DNA of 64,000 nt from Gracilaria domingensis (GCA_022539475.1 VCMS01000036.1:186001-250000), one strand, 5' to 3'. Shown: positions 49,755 to 60,134, counted from the stretch's first letter. Notes: generated by a model from the letters alone, not told the origin. Translations and numbers: made by a program.

Positions 49755-50261
49755 CCGTCTGCAAGTGCGATACGCAAACGGCTTTGATCAGAATGTTGGC
49801 TAAGAGAAAAAGCTCTGACTGCGAAGATTGAAGCTACGGCGGTTTATACCCAAGGTAGGTGCGAATTGGGAAGGAGTAGCAAGCTGCGCGAATTGATGCA
49901 TGGGCCTGAATGACGGCATCAACAAACACGCGTAGCGCACGCGCGGCGCACGCGTGCGCAAAACAGTAGAAGCAAGCGCAGCGTGACAGACGCACGCGTG
50001 ACAGGTCGGAGTGTGCAGCCTCCGCTGAGGAGGCGCGTGAGCGCTCGCAGTCGATTTTCGCAGCGCTTCACACCTACGCCATGCATCTCACAACTGGCGG
50101 CTTCGCGCTTTCAGCTATCGGTATACACTCAGTATAAAAGCGCCTTGGTGGCGTTCGCAGTGCGAGTCTCGCGCTGGTCGTCTCCAATCCTCGGAGCTCG
50201 GTTCTGCACTTATTTTCCGCTCTGTGCTTCCGTGTTTTGTTTCTTCTAGTGACTGTGCAAC
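49755..50261. promoter_or_regulatory. Shared upstream region of His-rich and GATA genes
   Basis: Divergent interval with CGCACGCG-type repeats near 49928-49965 and a TATAAAA-like sequence (agTATAAAAgcg) at about 50133, a possible TATA box for the GATA gene. Confidence 0.4.
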
Positions 50262-50499
50262 ATGGCTGGGTCGTCTAGCAGTAGTTCGGCGCCGAGAATG
50301 TGTCAAAGCTGTGGCAAGACGCAGACATCGCAATGGCGATACGGTCGAAATGGTAAGCGATGCGTACCCTTATGTTCTACTCTTTGTGTACTACCGTGCC
50401 CCGTGAAGGCGCGCGTTCTGTACTCGAGCTTGTAACTGACCCTTGGCTGTGCGTGTATGTGTGTGTGTGTGCGTGTGTGCGTGTGTGTGTGTGCGTGTG

Positions 50500-50532
<33 letters not shown>

Positions 50533-50838
50533 CGTGGTTGGTGGTGGTTGTGGGTGTTGTCGTTGTTGTTGTTGCTTTTGTTCTAACGTGTGGACTATGG
50601 CACAGACAAAATGTTGCTGTGCAATGCATGTGGAATCAAGTGGAAACGCAAGAATCCGCGACCAGATAGCGAGAAAATGAAGCCGGGGCCAAAACGTTCT
50701 GGCAATGGTCATGGTTCAGGGTCGATGGATTTGAACTCGTTGCTATCGCCGGACATGTCCTCGCGACATGCGATTACCATCACGGAACTGTTGAACGACG
50801 ACAGTGGGTTGAAGAGCTCGTCGCGACCTCCGAAATAG
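50262..50838 (+). CDS. GATA-type zinc finger factor, two exons
   Basis: Exon 1 (50262-50352) encodes MAGSSSSSSAPRMCQSCGKT and the first zinc ligands. The intron (50353-50605, 253 nt) runs from GGTAAGC to CACAG, with TTCTAAC near its end and a (TG)n plus (GTT)n tract inside. Exon 2 (50606-50838) brings LLCNACGIKWKRKNPRP. The joined finger is C-x2-C-x18-C-x2-C, the type IV spacing usual in plant GATA factors. The protein is only 107 residues: a finger followed by a basic region and a Ser/Gly-rich tail. It should bind (A/T)GATA(A/G) sites in the nucleus. The splice junction restores the finger exactly, which supports it strongly. Confidence 0.88.
50353..50605 (+). repeat. (TG)n/(GTT)n microsatellite inside the GATA intron
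   Basis: A run of TGTG and TGCG units at about 50454-50532 and GTT units near 50550-50575. It creates false long ORFs on both strands. Confidence 0.9.
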
Positions 50839-52790
50839 AGAATTACTCTCTAGGGCGCAATGGAACGGGGGGTGAGACATGGCAAGCATACAAGTCTACC
50901 AAGGTAGAACGTGGGGCATGATTTTGTAGATATGAGCGATAAATTTTTTCCAAAGTTGTGAAAGTAATAGCTAGCAAGTCGATAAGCAGTGCACAAAGTT
51001 CTCACGGAGAAGCGGCCGGAATTGGGGGGGTGTTAGACCTAGGGGGTGTGTGCGGGCACGTGACCGGAGGGCGCGTAGGGTATTTGTCGGGGCGAACGGA
51101 GCGAGCTCATGGGCGCGCACACCTTCACGCGCAGCGGCTGCGCGCGGCGCCGCGGCGTGACCTAGTTACAGGATTGCGTCATGCTGATTTCTTGTTGCGC
51201 GCGCCGTTAAAGCGAAACGCTTGGCGCCGGCGCCGCGCGCTGTTTGCGCACATATGCGCCACCGCCGCCACGTGTTTCGCGCGCGGCGTGCGTGTTTCGC
51301 GTGCGCGCGCGCATTAGATCTTTTTTCCGCCATTTTGGTTCACACTCACGCAAGCGCACTCGAGTGATCGCGCATATCAAAATCTTTAAACCGCTCCGCA
51401 TAATACACCGAGCCTTGACCCTTCGTCGCTCACGCGCGAATGACCACCTCTTGTCAACACCGGTTCGCCGTACCCACTGAGCCCACTCCAGAGAGGTCCT
51501 CCCACCAACATCATGTTCTTCCGTCACCGCCTCCGCAACCAGCACAGACGCATCAGCACATCACACACCGCACATCACACTGTATCTTTACCGCATTTCA
51601 TGCCGTCCAACATGTACCGCGCGCAAGGCCTTCTCTCTCTTCATTCACAAAAATCTCCACCATCATACCGCAACCTGCGCTCCGAAAACAACTACTCTTA
51701 TACATTCTCTTGCAATCGTCGCCAGCCGACAAGTTGTTGCTTGCGACGCAAGAATGTTTCAGCACTCTTTCCGACCGTAGCCTTTGATACCCAACGCTCT
51801 TCACGCTGTTCAAGCGTACGCAACGCATCTAGTAACAACTGCACAAACACGGGCAACATTTCGGAAACTCTCCAAACATGTCACACACCCAAGCAGCTTA
51901 CATATCGGAAACCGCTTCACTTCATTCGCGACCGCAGTTGCGGTGCAGCCCTGTCCTTTCGCCACAAGACCAATGCATGACGCCACCGACCACATTTGGG
52001 CAACGTACATGATACAGTACGATTACAGAAGCGGCCGCAGCAGTCATAATCGCACAAAGGCACGCCCGTTCCGCATTGCAGAGCCTACAAGCTTAACTTG
52101 CAGCCGATCAATACGTTCGTGCACTGCACTCCCGGCAACTCTCTCATTACGGTATCTACAGGGGTAATATGTAGCACCGCCAACTTCCGTTCGCCTCTCA
52201 ACGTGTACAACTAAAACACCCACGTCGAATTTACTTTCGACTACCGCTGGCTCAGTTGGTAGCCTTGAGTAGCACAGTATAGGTGCGTAGAAATCATTCT
52301 ACGTTAGTAGCCCCATCCGTCAGCCCCTTTCGAGTCACGAATCGTGACTAATAACCCCTTCTAACTTACAGTATCGCGCAAACTACTAAGAAGGAATAAT
52401 TCGTTCAGCAAGGACAAAATCTAGGTACCTGTACCGTCTCAACATCTTGTTAACAATGTCATTTAGGGCCTTTCTACAAAAAGATATGGACTAAATTTGT
52501 ATTTTTATATGTCCATGTCCGGCGATTTGTCCTCGCTTCTGGAGCGAACACAAGAAAAGTATGTCAATTAGCATTACAGTAGCTTCAGAACTTTAGACAG
52601 AAGAGCTGAGCGAGTTCAGAGCAGTTGGTAACTCCTAAAAACACAATTCTAAAATTATGTGGGCATATTTCCGCAATTTGGTAGACACAAATCGTGATTT
52701 GTCCATACACAAACGCTGTGCTTGAACTTGCCTCTCTATCAAGCGAGGATGATTGCCTGTGAGCACAACTTCATTCTGGCAAACACCGGC
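50839..52790. other. Gene-poor spacer
   Basis: Contains GC-rich CGCGCG stretches near 51110-51310. Frames of 100-155 codons near 51440-52170 have no motif, and overlapping frames on the same strand are of similar length, so none is called. A tRNA-like A box lies near 52246 (see rejected items). Confidence 0.35.
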
Positions 52791-52799
52791 CAAAGTTTA

Positions 52800-53420
52800 C
52801 GACCTAAGATAGTTCTAACAAAATTTCGTCACATCAGCGCGCCGCAGCCACAAAAAGCTAGGGCTGTGCTCGGAACTCTCGCACGGCAGCTTTGCGTCAC
52901 CGTGTCGCCCACCAAAAACTGCTCTTGCAATTGTCGCACCATTGCCATGCGTTTATACCGCACGAACCACGAGTTGCTCTATATATGATTGGAAAGCAGT
53001 ATGACCGCACCGCGGTGCGCAATAAAATTTTCATTCCGTTGGATCCCAGCGCTGTAACGCGCGGACGCTGTGATCCCTAAAAGCTTCTTTCGCGTTAATC
53101 GCACCGCCGCGATTTGCATTCAATTCGATCGCGACGCTGCAGCGCGCATGCGTTCGAAGCCCCAAAAGCTGCTCTCGTTTTGATCCCTCTCCTGCGCAGC
53201 ACGACCCGAGTGTCGGGCCCCCAAAGAGTTGCTCTAGACTTGAACTCTCCGCAGCAGTGCGTGAGTGCCAGAAGAACTAGAACGTGCCTTTTTGTTGATC
53301 TCATCGCCACACTGTGCGCGTTTCGTACGCAAAAAGAGCTGCTGTCGAGTCGTCCGCAGCGCAGCGGGGCGCTGTAGCCGCGCAAACAAAGCGCTGCTAT
53401 CTATTCAACTGCGCGTTTGA
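52800..53420. repeat. Degenerate ~60-nt tandem repeat
   Basis: About eight diverged units share a core like CAAAAGCTGCTCT followed by TTGA/TCCC and GCAGCnnnGCG words. Good examples start near 52853, 52911, 53080, 53163, 53220, 53330 and 53383. The array ends about 70 bp before the retrotransposon LTR. Confidence 0.5.
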
Positions 53421-53489
53421 GTCACAACTCGTTTTGTCTCTTCGCTGTTGTCGATTCGTTTACTACTACATCTTTGGTGTGTATCTACA

Positions 53490-54305
53490 TGTTGTGCAAA
53501 ACCCAGCGATGGGGAAAGACACGCAAAGGCGGTTCAGACCCTCTCTCAAGAGGCGAGCACAGCAGTAGAGCGCTCCCACAGGTACGACACGGCAATGCCG
53601 GGTGTAAGACCGGGGTCGACCCTTCCCAAGTAATGGAGGGAGCGAAGCGGCGAAGAAGAAGCGTCCAGCGGTAGAGAACACACGACACAAGTCGGCAGTA
53701 GCGTCACGTGTGTAGCACACGGTACCCACGAGTGTGGCGATGACATGCGAGGGCGGTAGTAACCCACGCGAGTGTGTCGAGCCACGAACGGTATGCACCG
53801 GTACACCAAGGGGTGCTACCTGTATAACAGGGACAGAAGTAAAGAAAACACACACAAAGTACAGACGCGAAAGCGGTAGTGGTGTAAATGATGCCGCGAG
53901 GCGGATGATGAACCCTGCACAAGGTGTCGACTCTCCGGGAGGAAGATATCGGTCACCAAGGGTGAAACATCAGAGCCGAACACTCGGTTAGTCCGTTTAC
54001 TTCCCCGACAATGGGTGCAGCTCAACCTACTAAGTAGTGTAGAGTGCCAACCCACTGTCAAGCGGTGTAGCGAAAATATCTAGAATAAACATCTAAAATA
54101 CCCCAACTAATGGGTGCAAACTTCCCACACGTGTGTGACCCACCGGCTAAGCCGTGTGCCTCATAACACTAATTCTAATATTAAGTATACCCAAGAATGG
54201 GCTGATCTCACCAGTTACTCATACTGTGTGCCACCACCTCCCGGCATCGCCGTGCATGTTATGAATCGCATCAGCGAAGGAGTCCCGCAATCGCGTTGCA
54301 CTACA
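53490..54305 (-). repeat. 3' LTR of the Gypsy element
   Basis: Read on the minus strand it begins TGTAGTGCAA, directly after the polypurine tract, and ends TTGCACAACA. The two ends are inverted repeats with 9 of 10 matching bases and carry the standard TG...CA termini. Length 816 bp. The five bases after it on the minus strand are TGTAG; the partner target-site copy lies outside the window. The interior is packed with short hairpins. Confidence 0.7.
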
Positions 54306-54319
54306 TTTTCCCCTCCTTA
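54306..54319 (-). promoter_or_regulatory. Polypurine tract
   Basis: Minus strand TAAGGAGGGGAAAA immediately before the TG of the 3' LTR, the expected primer site for plus-strand DNA synthesis of an LTR retrotransposon. Confidence 0.7.
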
Positions 54320-54384
54320 GGGTGCGAGACGACCACGCGAGCGGTTTCGTTTTCCTCCTCTGGAGTGTATTTAAGCACGTCGGC

Positions 54385-56397
54385 ATGACGGTCTCCAATC
54401 CGGCCTCCCCGGTCTCTTCTAACGGCGACTCCGGTCCACCCCTCTCCACGCGTACTGCGGTAGTGTCTCCTCCTCGGCGCGCTCTCCCTTCTCTCTCGCT
54501 TCCAGCGCTTTCGTCTCTTCCTCGCGCGCTTCCCGCGATGCCGAACCCGAATCAGGGTAGCAACCAACCGCCTGGCGGGTCTCAGAACCAATACGTTGGT
54601 GGTTTCGCTGGGCCTTCACACCCTTCCTCCTCTGGAGTGCCTCTCTCACAGCCGTCTTCCGCTGGCGTTCCGTTTCCGCAACCGGTCAATCCGGGATTTC
54701 ACACGGCTCCTCTTCCCCAGACGGGTGGTCAACTTCCGCCCCCGGCGTCTGTACCGCAGTGGAACTGGATCGCTCCTGCTGTTCCGGTCCAACCGGTAGT
54801 CAACCCGTATGCGGGCGCGTGGGCGTCGTATGACGAACTCGACAACGTCGACCCTCGCAGCAATCCCACACCGTTCTTACGGGCTCCGTGGTTTCATCCG
54901 CAAGGCGTGACCAATCGTTCCCTCATCGAGGCGTATGCCGATGGCAGTGGTCACCTCCCAGGAGGCGTGCACGTCTGGATGACGGTGACGTTCGACTGGC
55001 ATTACCGGATTACCGTGCCTACCAACGCGCTCGTCCACCATCGTGGTCAGTCGCACAACTCCGCCCGAGCGGCCATGGTTCGCGTAGCGCACATGCGCAT
55101 GTTTCGCACGTACTCAGAGCGCCCGATTCCGGCGAACTTCCGTTTCGACGTGGCCTTCTTCCGAACACTCGGCGAAATCCAATATGGAGAGAATCTTGCC
55201 CGGCTCGCCGGTGTGGTGGAGCGTTACCAGAACGTCCCCGTTCACCAGGATCTCCTGTGCTGGACCCGTCCGCTTCTGCGTGCAGAATTTCGATATCTCC
55301 CACGCGTACCGCGGTCCAACTACCTTCAAACAATGATCCGTCCCGAACGACGTGCCCGCTCCCGATGGGGTTACCTTATCCCGTATCAAAACACGGAGTC
55401 AAACCGGATTCGTCCGCGCCACATGCGTGGGAGATATGTTCCTCTCCCCTTTGTGTGGGCGTCCGTGGAGGTCTGCCGTGGCTGTTACGTGGAACTCCCC
55501 CCCTGTCTCACGTATGTGGGTAGTAGGCTCGTGACAAACCCGTTTACGGGATGGTGGAGCGTTGTCCTCACGGAGTGGGCGGCGCGAACAGCGGTGTATC
55601 TCCTCAACGAGGTATATGACCAGTATCGACTGTGGTTCATTCCCCCGCGCTTGCGGCAACTCATCCGAGCCTTGGATCTCACTATCCCGCTTGGCGGTAA
55701 TGGAAACTTCTCGGAAGTCATGTGCCTCTTGCGAGTGATCGATGGCGTTGACTGGAGTCAAGTTCCTCTTTCGCAGAGCGCGCGGGACGAAGGCGATTCC
55801 GCTATTGATCGGTCTCCGGGTCGCAGGTCCCCACTGTCGGGTGATTACATCTATTACGACCCCTGGACACGGGTGCCGATTACCAACGCCGAGGCGGAGC
55901 TCCTTCGGAACGCCGAGCGAGTCATCCCTCCGGGGCACCCTACGGGCTTCATCATAACTGATGAGTTCTTCCACCCTGTTGGGGACCAGAACATCATGGT
56001 TGACGACGCTCCCGATGACGGTGACGAGTACGGCGACGACGACTTCGCGGCAGCTCCGGTGGAGGGGACAGTACCTGCTTCAGCAGTGCCAGGTCCCCAA
56101 GCGGGTGCTAACGCGACCTTGTCGGGCGCGGTGAATGTTCCTTCTGCGCCTCAAGCGGTTCCTGTACCCACACCAGTGGTTGTCTCGACTCCAGAGAGTG
56201 CTGCCCATTCTGCGATGGCAGCGTCAGCTGCGCCGAACGAAGCCGCGAACGCGGGTATCTCTGATGAAGTACGGGCTGCCGTGATTGCTCAGTTCCTCAG
56301 CGAGGCTGGTGCTTCCGACGCAGCGTCGGGGGACGTTTCGCAAATGCGCGATGCTCTCCTTGCGCAGCTCGCGAACAATCAACCTAGTTCCGAGTAA
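54385..56397 (+). CDS. Antisense ORF of the Gypsy element, unknown protein
   Basis: 670 residues from the ATG at 54385, opposite to pol and starting 66 nt from the polypurine tract. The frame stays open 63 nt further upstream without an ATG. TATTTAA at 54368-54374 lies just upstream but is too close to the ATG to be an ordinary promoter. Residues 1-130 are Pro/Ser/Gly-rich and disordered. Residues about 150-470 look folded, rich in Trp, Tyr and Arg (for example HVWMTVTFDWHYRITVP, FRFDVAFFRTLGEIQYGENL, GWWSVVLTEWAARTAVYLLN). Residues about 550-670 are acidic, then Ala/Pro-rich, ending in a helix-like QMRDALLAQLANNQ. No domain recognised. The intact length amid a slightly damaged element suggests selection. 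Confidence 0.7.
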   Translation: MTVSNPASPVSSNGDSGPPLSTRTAVVSPPRRALPSLSLPALSSLPRALPAMPNPNQGSNQPPGGSQNQYVGGFAGPSHPSSSGVPLSQPSSAGVPFPQPVNPGFHTAPLPQTGGQLPPPASVPQWNWIAPAVPVQPVVNPYAGAWASYDELDNVDPRSNPTPFLRAPWFHPQGVTNRSLIEAYADGSGHLPGGVHVWMTVTFDWHYRITVPTNALVHHRGQSHNSARAAMVRVAHMRMFRTYSERPIPANFRFDVAFFRTLGEIQYGENLARLAGVVERYQNVPVHQDLLCWTRPLLRAEFRYLPRVPRSNYLQTMIRPERRARSRWGYLIPYQNTESNRIRPRHMRGRYVPLPFVWASVEVCRGCYVELPPCLTYVGSRLVTNPFTGWWSVVLTEWAARTAVYLLNEVYDQYRLWFIPPRLRQLIRALDLTIPLGGNGNFSEVMCLLRVIDGVDWSQVPLSQSARDEGDSAIDRSPGRRSPLSGDYIYYDPWTRVPITNAEAELLRNAERVIPPGHPTGFIITDEFFHPVGDQNIMVDDAPDDGDEYGDDDFAAAPVEGTVPASAVPGPQAGANATLSGAVNVPSAPQAVPVPTPVVVSTPESAAHSAMAASAAPNEAANAGISDEVRAAVIAQFLSEAGASDAASGDVSQMRDALLAQLANNQPSSE

Positions 56398-57334
56398 CTC
56401 GTGCAACTTCTCCTCCATGGAGCCCCCCCCTGGGTAATACCCATTAGCTAGGCGGTTGCGGGCTCGAGTAGCGAGCCGCAACATAGTTACGATAACCAGT
56501 AAAACTGTGACTTCTCTTAACTTCAAGGCTTCTTTCCTTTCTCAAGGTACATACTTCATAACTTCTCCCTTTCGGGGTAATCTTTCTCTTACGAGTTTCC
56601 ATTTCCTCTTCATAGAGTTCTTCTTTCTCTTTCGAGCTTCATTTCCTCTTTATAGAGTCTTCTTCCTCTTTCGAGTGTATCTATCGTCTCCTCTTCCTGA
56701 GGGCATAACTGTTTGAACTTCAACCTTTCTCTTCCTAGAGTGTCTCCTCACCACGCGAGTAGCGGTACAGTACTCTTCTGGAGGTTGTCGCAGTGTTCCT
56801 CGATTGAGTGTTGTCGTTCGTAGAACCGTTCGTGCGCGGTACGCGATAAGCCTCCGTCTCCAACGACGTGTGTTATCCGACCATCGCTTGATGTAGGTTA
56901 GCCGGCAACGCCGTGTTTGTTCGACGATGGTACTGCACGATCTTCGATCGGGGTAAGTGCTCCACGGGTTCGTCGGAATCCCGCGACGGCGGATAGCCAT
57001 ACCAGCGTACCTGGTACTGAACATACCCCTTCGGGTTCCAACTGTGTCCCACGATGTGGTCTACGACGAACTCTTTCGAGTATACGCCCCGCTCGAGCTA
57101 ACCTGCGGTGCGTCCTGACGCCTCGGCGAGCGCCCCGCGGTGCCGTAACTTCGTCACCAGCGGTGCTGTGAGTTTCTCCTGACGCCTTCGGCGGTAGACT
57201 TGCCCTCTGCTGAGTGTTCCTTTCCCGTTTCCGGGCTTCTTTAAGCAGCTTCGCCGCTTCGGCGGGTCAGCGAACGGCTAGTTCACGCGGTAGTTCCCGT
57301 CCTGACGGTGAAGGCAGACGCGGAGGCGGATTGT
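56398..57334. repeat. Element spacer with ~20-nt array of mini-hairpins
   Basis: Between the 3' ends of the antisense ORF and integrase. At 56585-56740 the plus strand has CTCTTACGAG, CTCTTCATAGAG, CTCTTTCGAG, CTCTTTATAGAG, CTCTTTCGAG, CCTCTTCCTGAGG and CTCTTCCTAGAG, mostly every ~20 nt, joined by pyrimidine-rich linkers. GGGTAATACCC and GGCTCGAGTAGCGAGCC lie near 56430-56480. No coding frame. Confidence 0.8.
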
Positions 57335-57557
57335 TCACCACGGCACGTGCCGGTTCACGTGACGACACGCGACGTTTCGCGGTGGTGGCACTGCCACGAG
57401 CTGTGATTGGCCCATTGTGTGGCGCGCGCTGCGCACCCCAGGCGGATTGTTCACCACGGCACGTGCCGGTTCACGTGACGACACGCGACGTTTCGCGGTG
57501 GTGGCACTGCCACGAGCTGTGATTGGCCCATTGTGTGGCGCGCGCTGCGCACCCCAA
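57325..57557. repeat. 116-bp tandem duplication in the integrase tail
   Basis: The unit beginning GGCGGATTGTTCACCACGGC is present at 57325 and at 57441, nearly identical. As 116 is not a multiple of three, the second unit is read in another frame by the integrase ORF, which ends inside it. Confidence 0.92.
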
Positions 57558-59998
57558 GATTTGTGGTGCGCAAGCGCTCCTGCAGATGCAGTGTGCGTTT
57601 TCCCTAAATCAGGGCTGTAATCCGTATCTCCAGCGAGCGGTGCGCCGTCATGACTTATCGAAACGTCATGACGTGCGACTTGCGACTTCCCCACGGCTGG
57701 GTGCAACGGTGCACTACCATTACCCGAACCGGGGTGTGTGATCTTCGCTTCAGCGAGCGTCTCCTCTTCTTCCTGCTCTGCAGTGTCTAAGGTACCGGGA
57801 TCTGCCGTGACTTCCTTAGTGCGCGCCCGTGAAGGCGGTATGTGGCGGTCGTCAGCGACGGTTTGCGGCGACTGCGCGTCCGGAATACTCCGTGATACAC
57901 TATCCAGCTTCGCTGTAGCCTCACTCTGGCGAGGAGTCGAGTGTTCTTGATCAACTTCCGGCCTTGCCGTGTTAACGTCGCGAACGAGAGCATGCTCCGC
58001 GTCCTGCGCCGACGAGGCGATGGGCGCGTGTTCTGGCGACGATTCCCCCAGCGGGTGAGCGATACCAGTATCCTGGGACAACCTCGAGTCCGTTCGTTGC
58101 GTGCGGTATCCTTCAGAAAGGTCGCGATCCTTCGTAGAAGGTTGTGCATCCTCCGCGGAGTTCTGCGCGACAGCGGCCGACTGGAGCGCGTCCTTCGCGG
58201 CCTCAACACGCGACAGCGGGTGATCCTTCCCACTGAAAGTGGTGTCCGTAGCAACTACGTCTTCGACGGTGTCCTGAGGCGACCCCGCCTCCTCTTCATT
58301 ATCTTCCCGTGAATCACGGTGCTGCGACGGTAGCGACACCGGTGACTCACTCTCCGCGACGACGCGTGAATCCTCCTCCCCCTCCTTAGGTGGAGCGTTA
58401 CGGGGAGCAGTCATCACGTCTGTTGACGGTGTAATAGACGCTGTGAAACGCGATTTCACCAGCGGTGTATGTTCCGATATCTCGGCTTGGGACGATATAA
58501 TCGGTACCTCTGCGAGACCCCTTGCAGGGTTGCGAAGCCCCACAGTAGGTGTAGTGTTCTGCGACGAGAATTCTCGGTTCTGTGTCCGTCCAGCTTCCTG
58601 CTGTGAATCTGAAACTATTTCCGTGTGCACGGTTGGGCCCTGCACAACGCGATCGCGGGAGAAACGCTCATGAGCGTCGCCAACTTCCAGTACGACTGTG
58701 TCCGTATTCACGCTAATAACGCGGTATGGACCATCAGCGATGGGTGAAAGCTTGTGGCGCCGCTCCTTTTCAGGGTTGTAGTACTCCTTCCTGACAAAGG
58801 CGAGGTTTCCCACTTTCAGTGGCGGTAGTGGTCTCCGTACCCGGGCATCAAAGTTCCGCTTGTAAGCGTGTTGTGCTTTCGCCATTGACGACCTGGCGAC
58901 AGGTACCATTGCGGATAACCACTGCTTCCATTGCAAGTAGTGATCCCGTATTGACGGTGACGTATCCAGCTTTGCTGATGGTTCAACCGCAACTGGCGGT
59001 GGTGTCCGTGAGAGCACGAGCTCAAAGGGCGATAAACCAGTTACTCTGTGAACTTGCGTATTATACGCATACGTCACGGTATCCGTGTAGAGATCCCAAG
59101 TTTTCGGGTGTTCAACTGTATAAACTCGCAACGCGGAGAGCATTGTCCGGTTAAACCGTTCGACTTGCCCATTGCATTGGGGATGATACGTCGTCGTGAA
59201 GAGATTCTTCACGTCGAGTATCCGACAGACATCCTGGAAGAAACGTGCAGTAAACTGCGGACCATTATCTGAGAGGAGATTGACCGGGGGACCGTAGACC
59301 ATAACCCAATGGCGAACGAATGCCTCCGCAACACTGCGTGCTGTAATCGACTTCAACGGAACTGTCTGGACTAGCTTACTGAATCTATCCGTAATAACGA
59401 GTAAGAACCGATTTCCTCGGGAAGTACGCAAGAACTCACCGAGTATATCGATGGCAATAAACTCCAACGGCGCCCTTGCGGGGAGAAGTGTTAGTTTCTT
59501 CGCATGGCGACGCTGTTTAACTCGCTCGCGAGCACAATGTGTACACGCCTTCACGGTGGTGTAGCAGTCCAACGCTAACGCGGGCCAGTAGAAATCCCGA
59601 CGCAGTGTCGTGTATAACCGCTTAGCACCCGGATGGGAAGCCATCCGCGAGTGATGCGAGAGATGCAATACCCTTGTTTGTAAGGAGTGAGGAACCACAA
59701 TCTGTGGGGTAGAACGAACCACTCTGACGAGGTAACCTTGTGTGTTGACCCCGAACGGGATGTTAGCACCACCATTAATTTGGGAGCGTATCCTCGTACA
59801 GAACGGGTCAGATTGCTGTTCCCGCACCAGCTCTTCTGGAGTAATGGGGACGAATGTACCGGATTCCGGGTCTTCACCGTCTGCGACGAGCAAATCATCA
59901 CAGATGTCGTCCGACACGATGTCGTAGTCTTCATCACCCTCCTCCATGAGGAAACAGGGGATATCTTCATCCTCGTCCATCGACGGGTAAAGCTTCAC
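57335..59998 (-). CDS. Gypsy integrase with long C-terminal extension
   Basis: The frame has 887 codons from a GTG at 59998 and is open only three codons further up, to a TAG. Residues about 115-160 form the HHCC zinc module (HHSRMASHPG...CYTTVKACTHC). The core has the D,D,E residues in FIAIDILGEF, LLSDNGPQFTARFF and YHPQCNGQVERFNRT. DGPYRVISV near residue 440 is the GPY/F module of Gypsy integrases. The last ~410 residues are Ser/Thr/Glu-rich and disordered, with no chromodomain. The C-terminus is shaped by the 116-bp duplication. The frame differs by one from the RNase H frame upstream, so it is expressed by recoding, by a separate start, or not at all in this copy. Confidence 0.88.
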   Translation of the reverse strand: MKLYPSMDEDEDIPCFLMEEGDEDYDIVSDDICDDLLVADGEDPESGTFVPITPEELVREQQSDPFCTRIRSQINGGANIPFGVNTQGYLVRVVRSTPQIVVPHSLQTRVLHLSHHSRMASHPGAKRLYTTLRRDFYWPALALDCYTTVKACTHCARERVKQRRHAKKLTLLPARAPLEFIAIDILGEFLRTSRGNRFLLVITDRFSKLVQTVPLKSITARSVAEAFVRHWVMVYGPPVNLLSDNGPQFTARFFQDVCRILDVKNLFTTTYHPQCNGQVERFNRTMLSALRVYTVEHPKTWDLYTDTVTYAYNTQVHRVTGLSPFELVLSRTPPPVAVEPSAKLDTSPSIRDHYLQWKQWLSAMVPVARSSMAKAQHAYKRNFDARVRRPLPPLKVGNLAFVRKEYYNPEKERRHKLSPIADGPYRVISVNTDTVVLEVGDAHERFSRDRVVQGPTVHTEIVSDSQQEAGRTQNREFSSQNTTPTVGLRNPARGLAEVPIISSQAEISEHTPLVKSRFTASITPSTDVMTAPRNAPPKEGEEDSRVVAESESPVSLPSQHRDSREDNEEEAGSPQDTVEDVVATDTTFSGKDHPLSRVEAAKDALQSAAVAQNSAEDAQPSTKDRDLSEGYRTQRTDSRLSQDTGIAHPLGESSPEHAPIASSAQDAEHALVRDVNTARPEVDQEHSTPRQSEATAKLDSVSRSIPDAQSPQTVADDRHIPPSRARTKEVTADPGTLDTAEQEEEETLAEAKITHPGSGNGSAPLHPAVGKSQVARHDVSISHDGAPLAGDTDYSPDLGKTHTASAGALAHHKSWGAQRAPHNGPITARGSATTAKRRVSSREPARAVVNNPPGVRSARHTMGQSQLVAVPPPRNVACRHVNRHVPW

Positions 59999-60134
59999 CT
60001 TCAGTTCCTAGACGTGAAAGAGCATCCGCTTGCGCGTTTAAACAACCCTTCTTATAGGTGACCTCGTAGTCAAACTCGGCAAGCCGAAGACGCCAACGCA
60101 TTAAGCGTCCGGAAGGCTCCGTGACTGACATTAA

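Noticed and set aside
50303-50712. His-Thr and Cys-Val repeat frames
   Set aside because: They are translations of the (TG)n microsatellite in the GATA intron.
52241-52350. tRNA-like A box (TGGCTCAGTTGGTAG) followed 80 nt later by a TTCGAGTC-like B box
   Set aside because: No acceptor stem pairs with the 5' side, the anticodon stem leaves a 6-nt loop, and the A-B distance is too long. At best a SINE-like relic.
54419-55974. Minus-strand frames of 76-191 codons inside the antisense ORF region
   Set aside because: Short, overlapping, without gag-pol homology; shadows of the 670-codon plus-strand frame.
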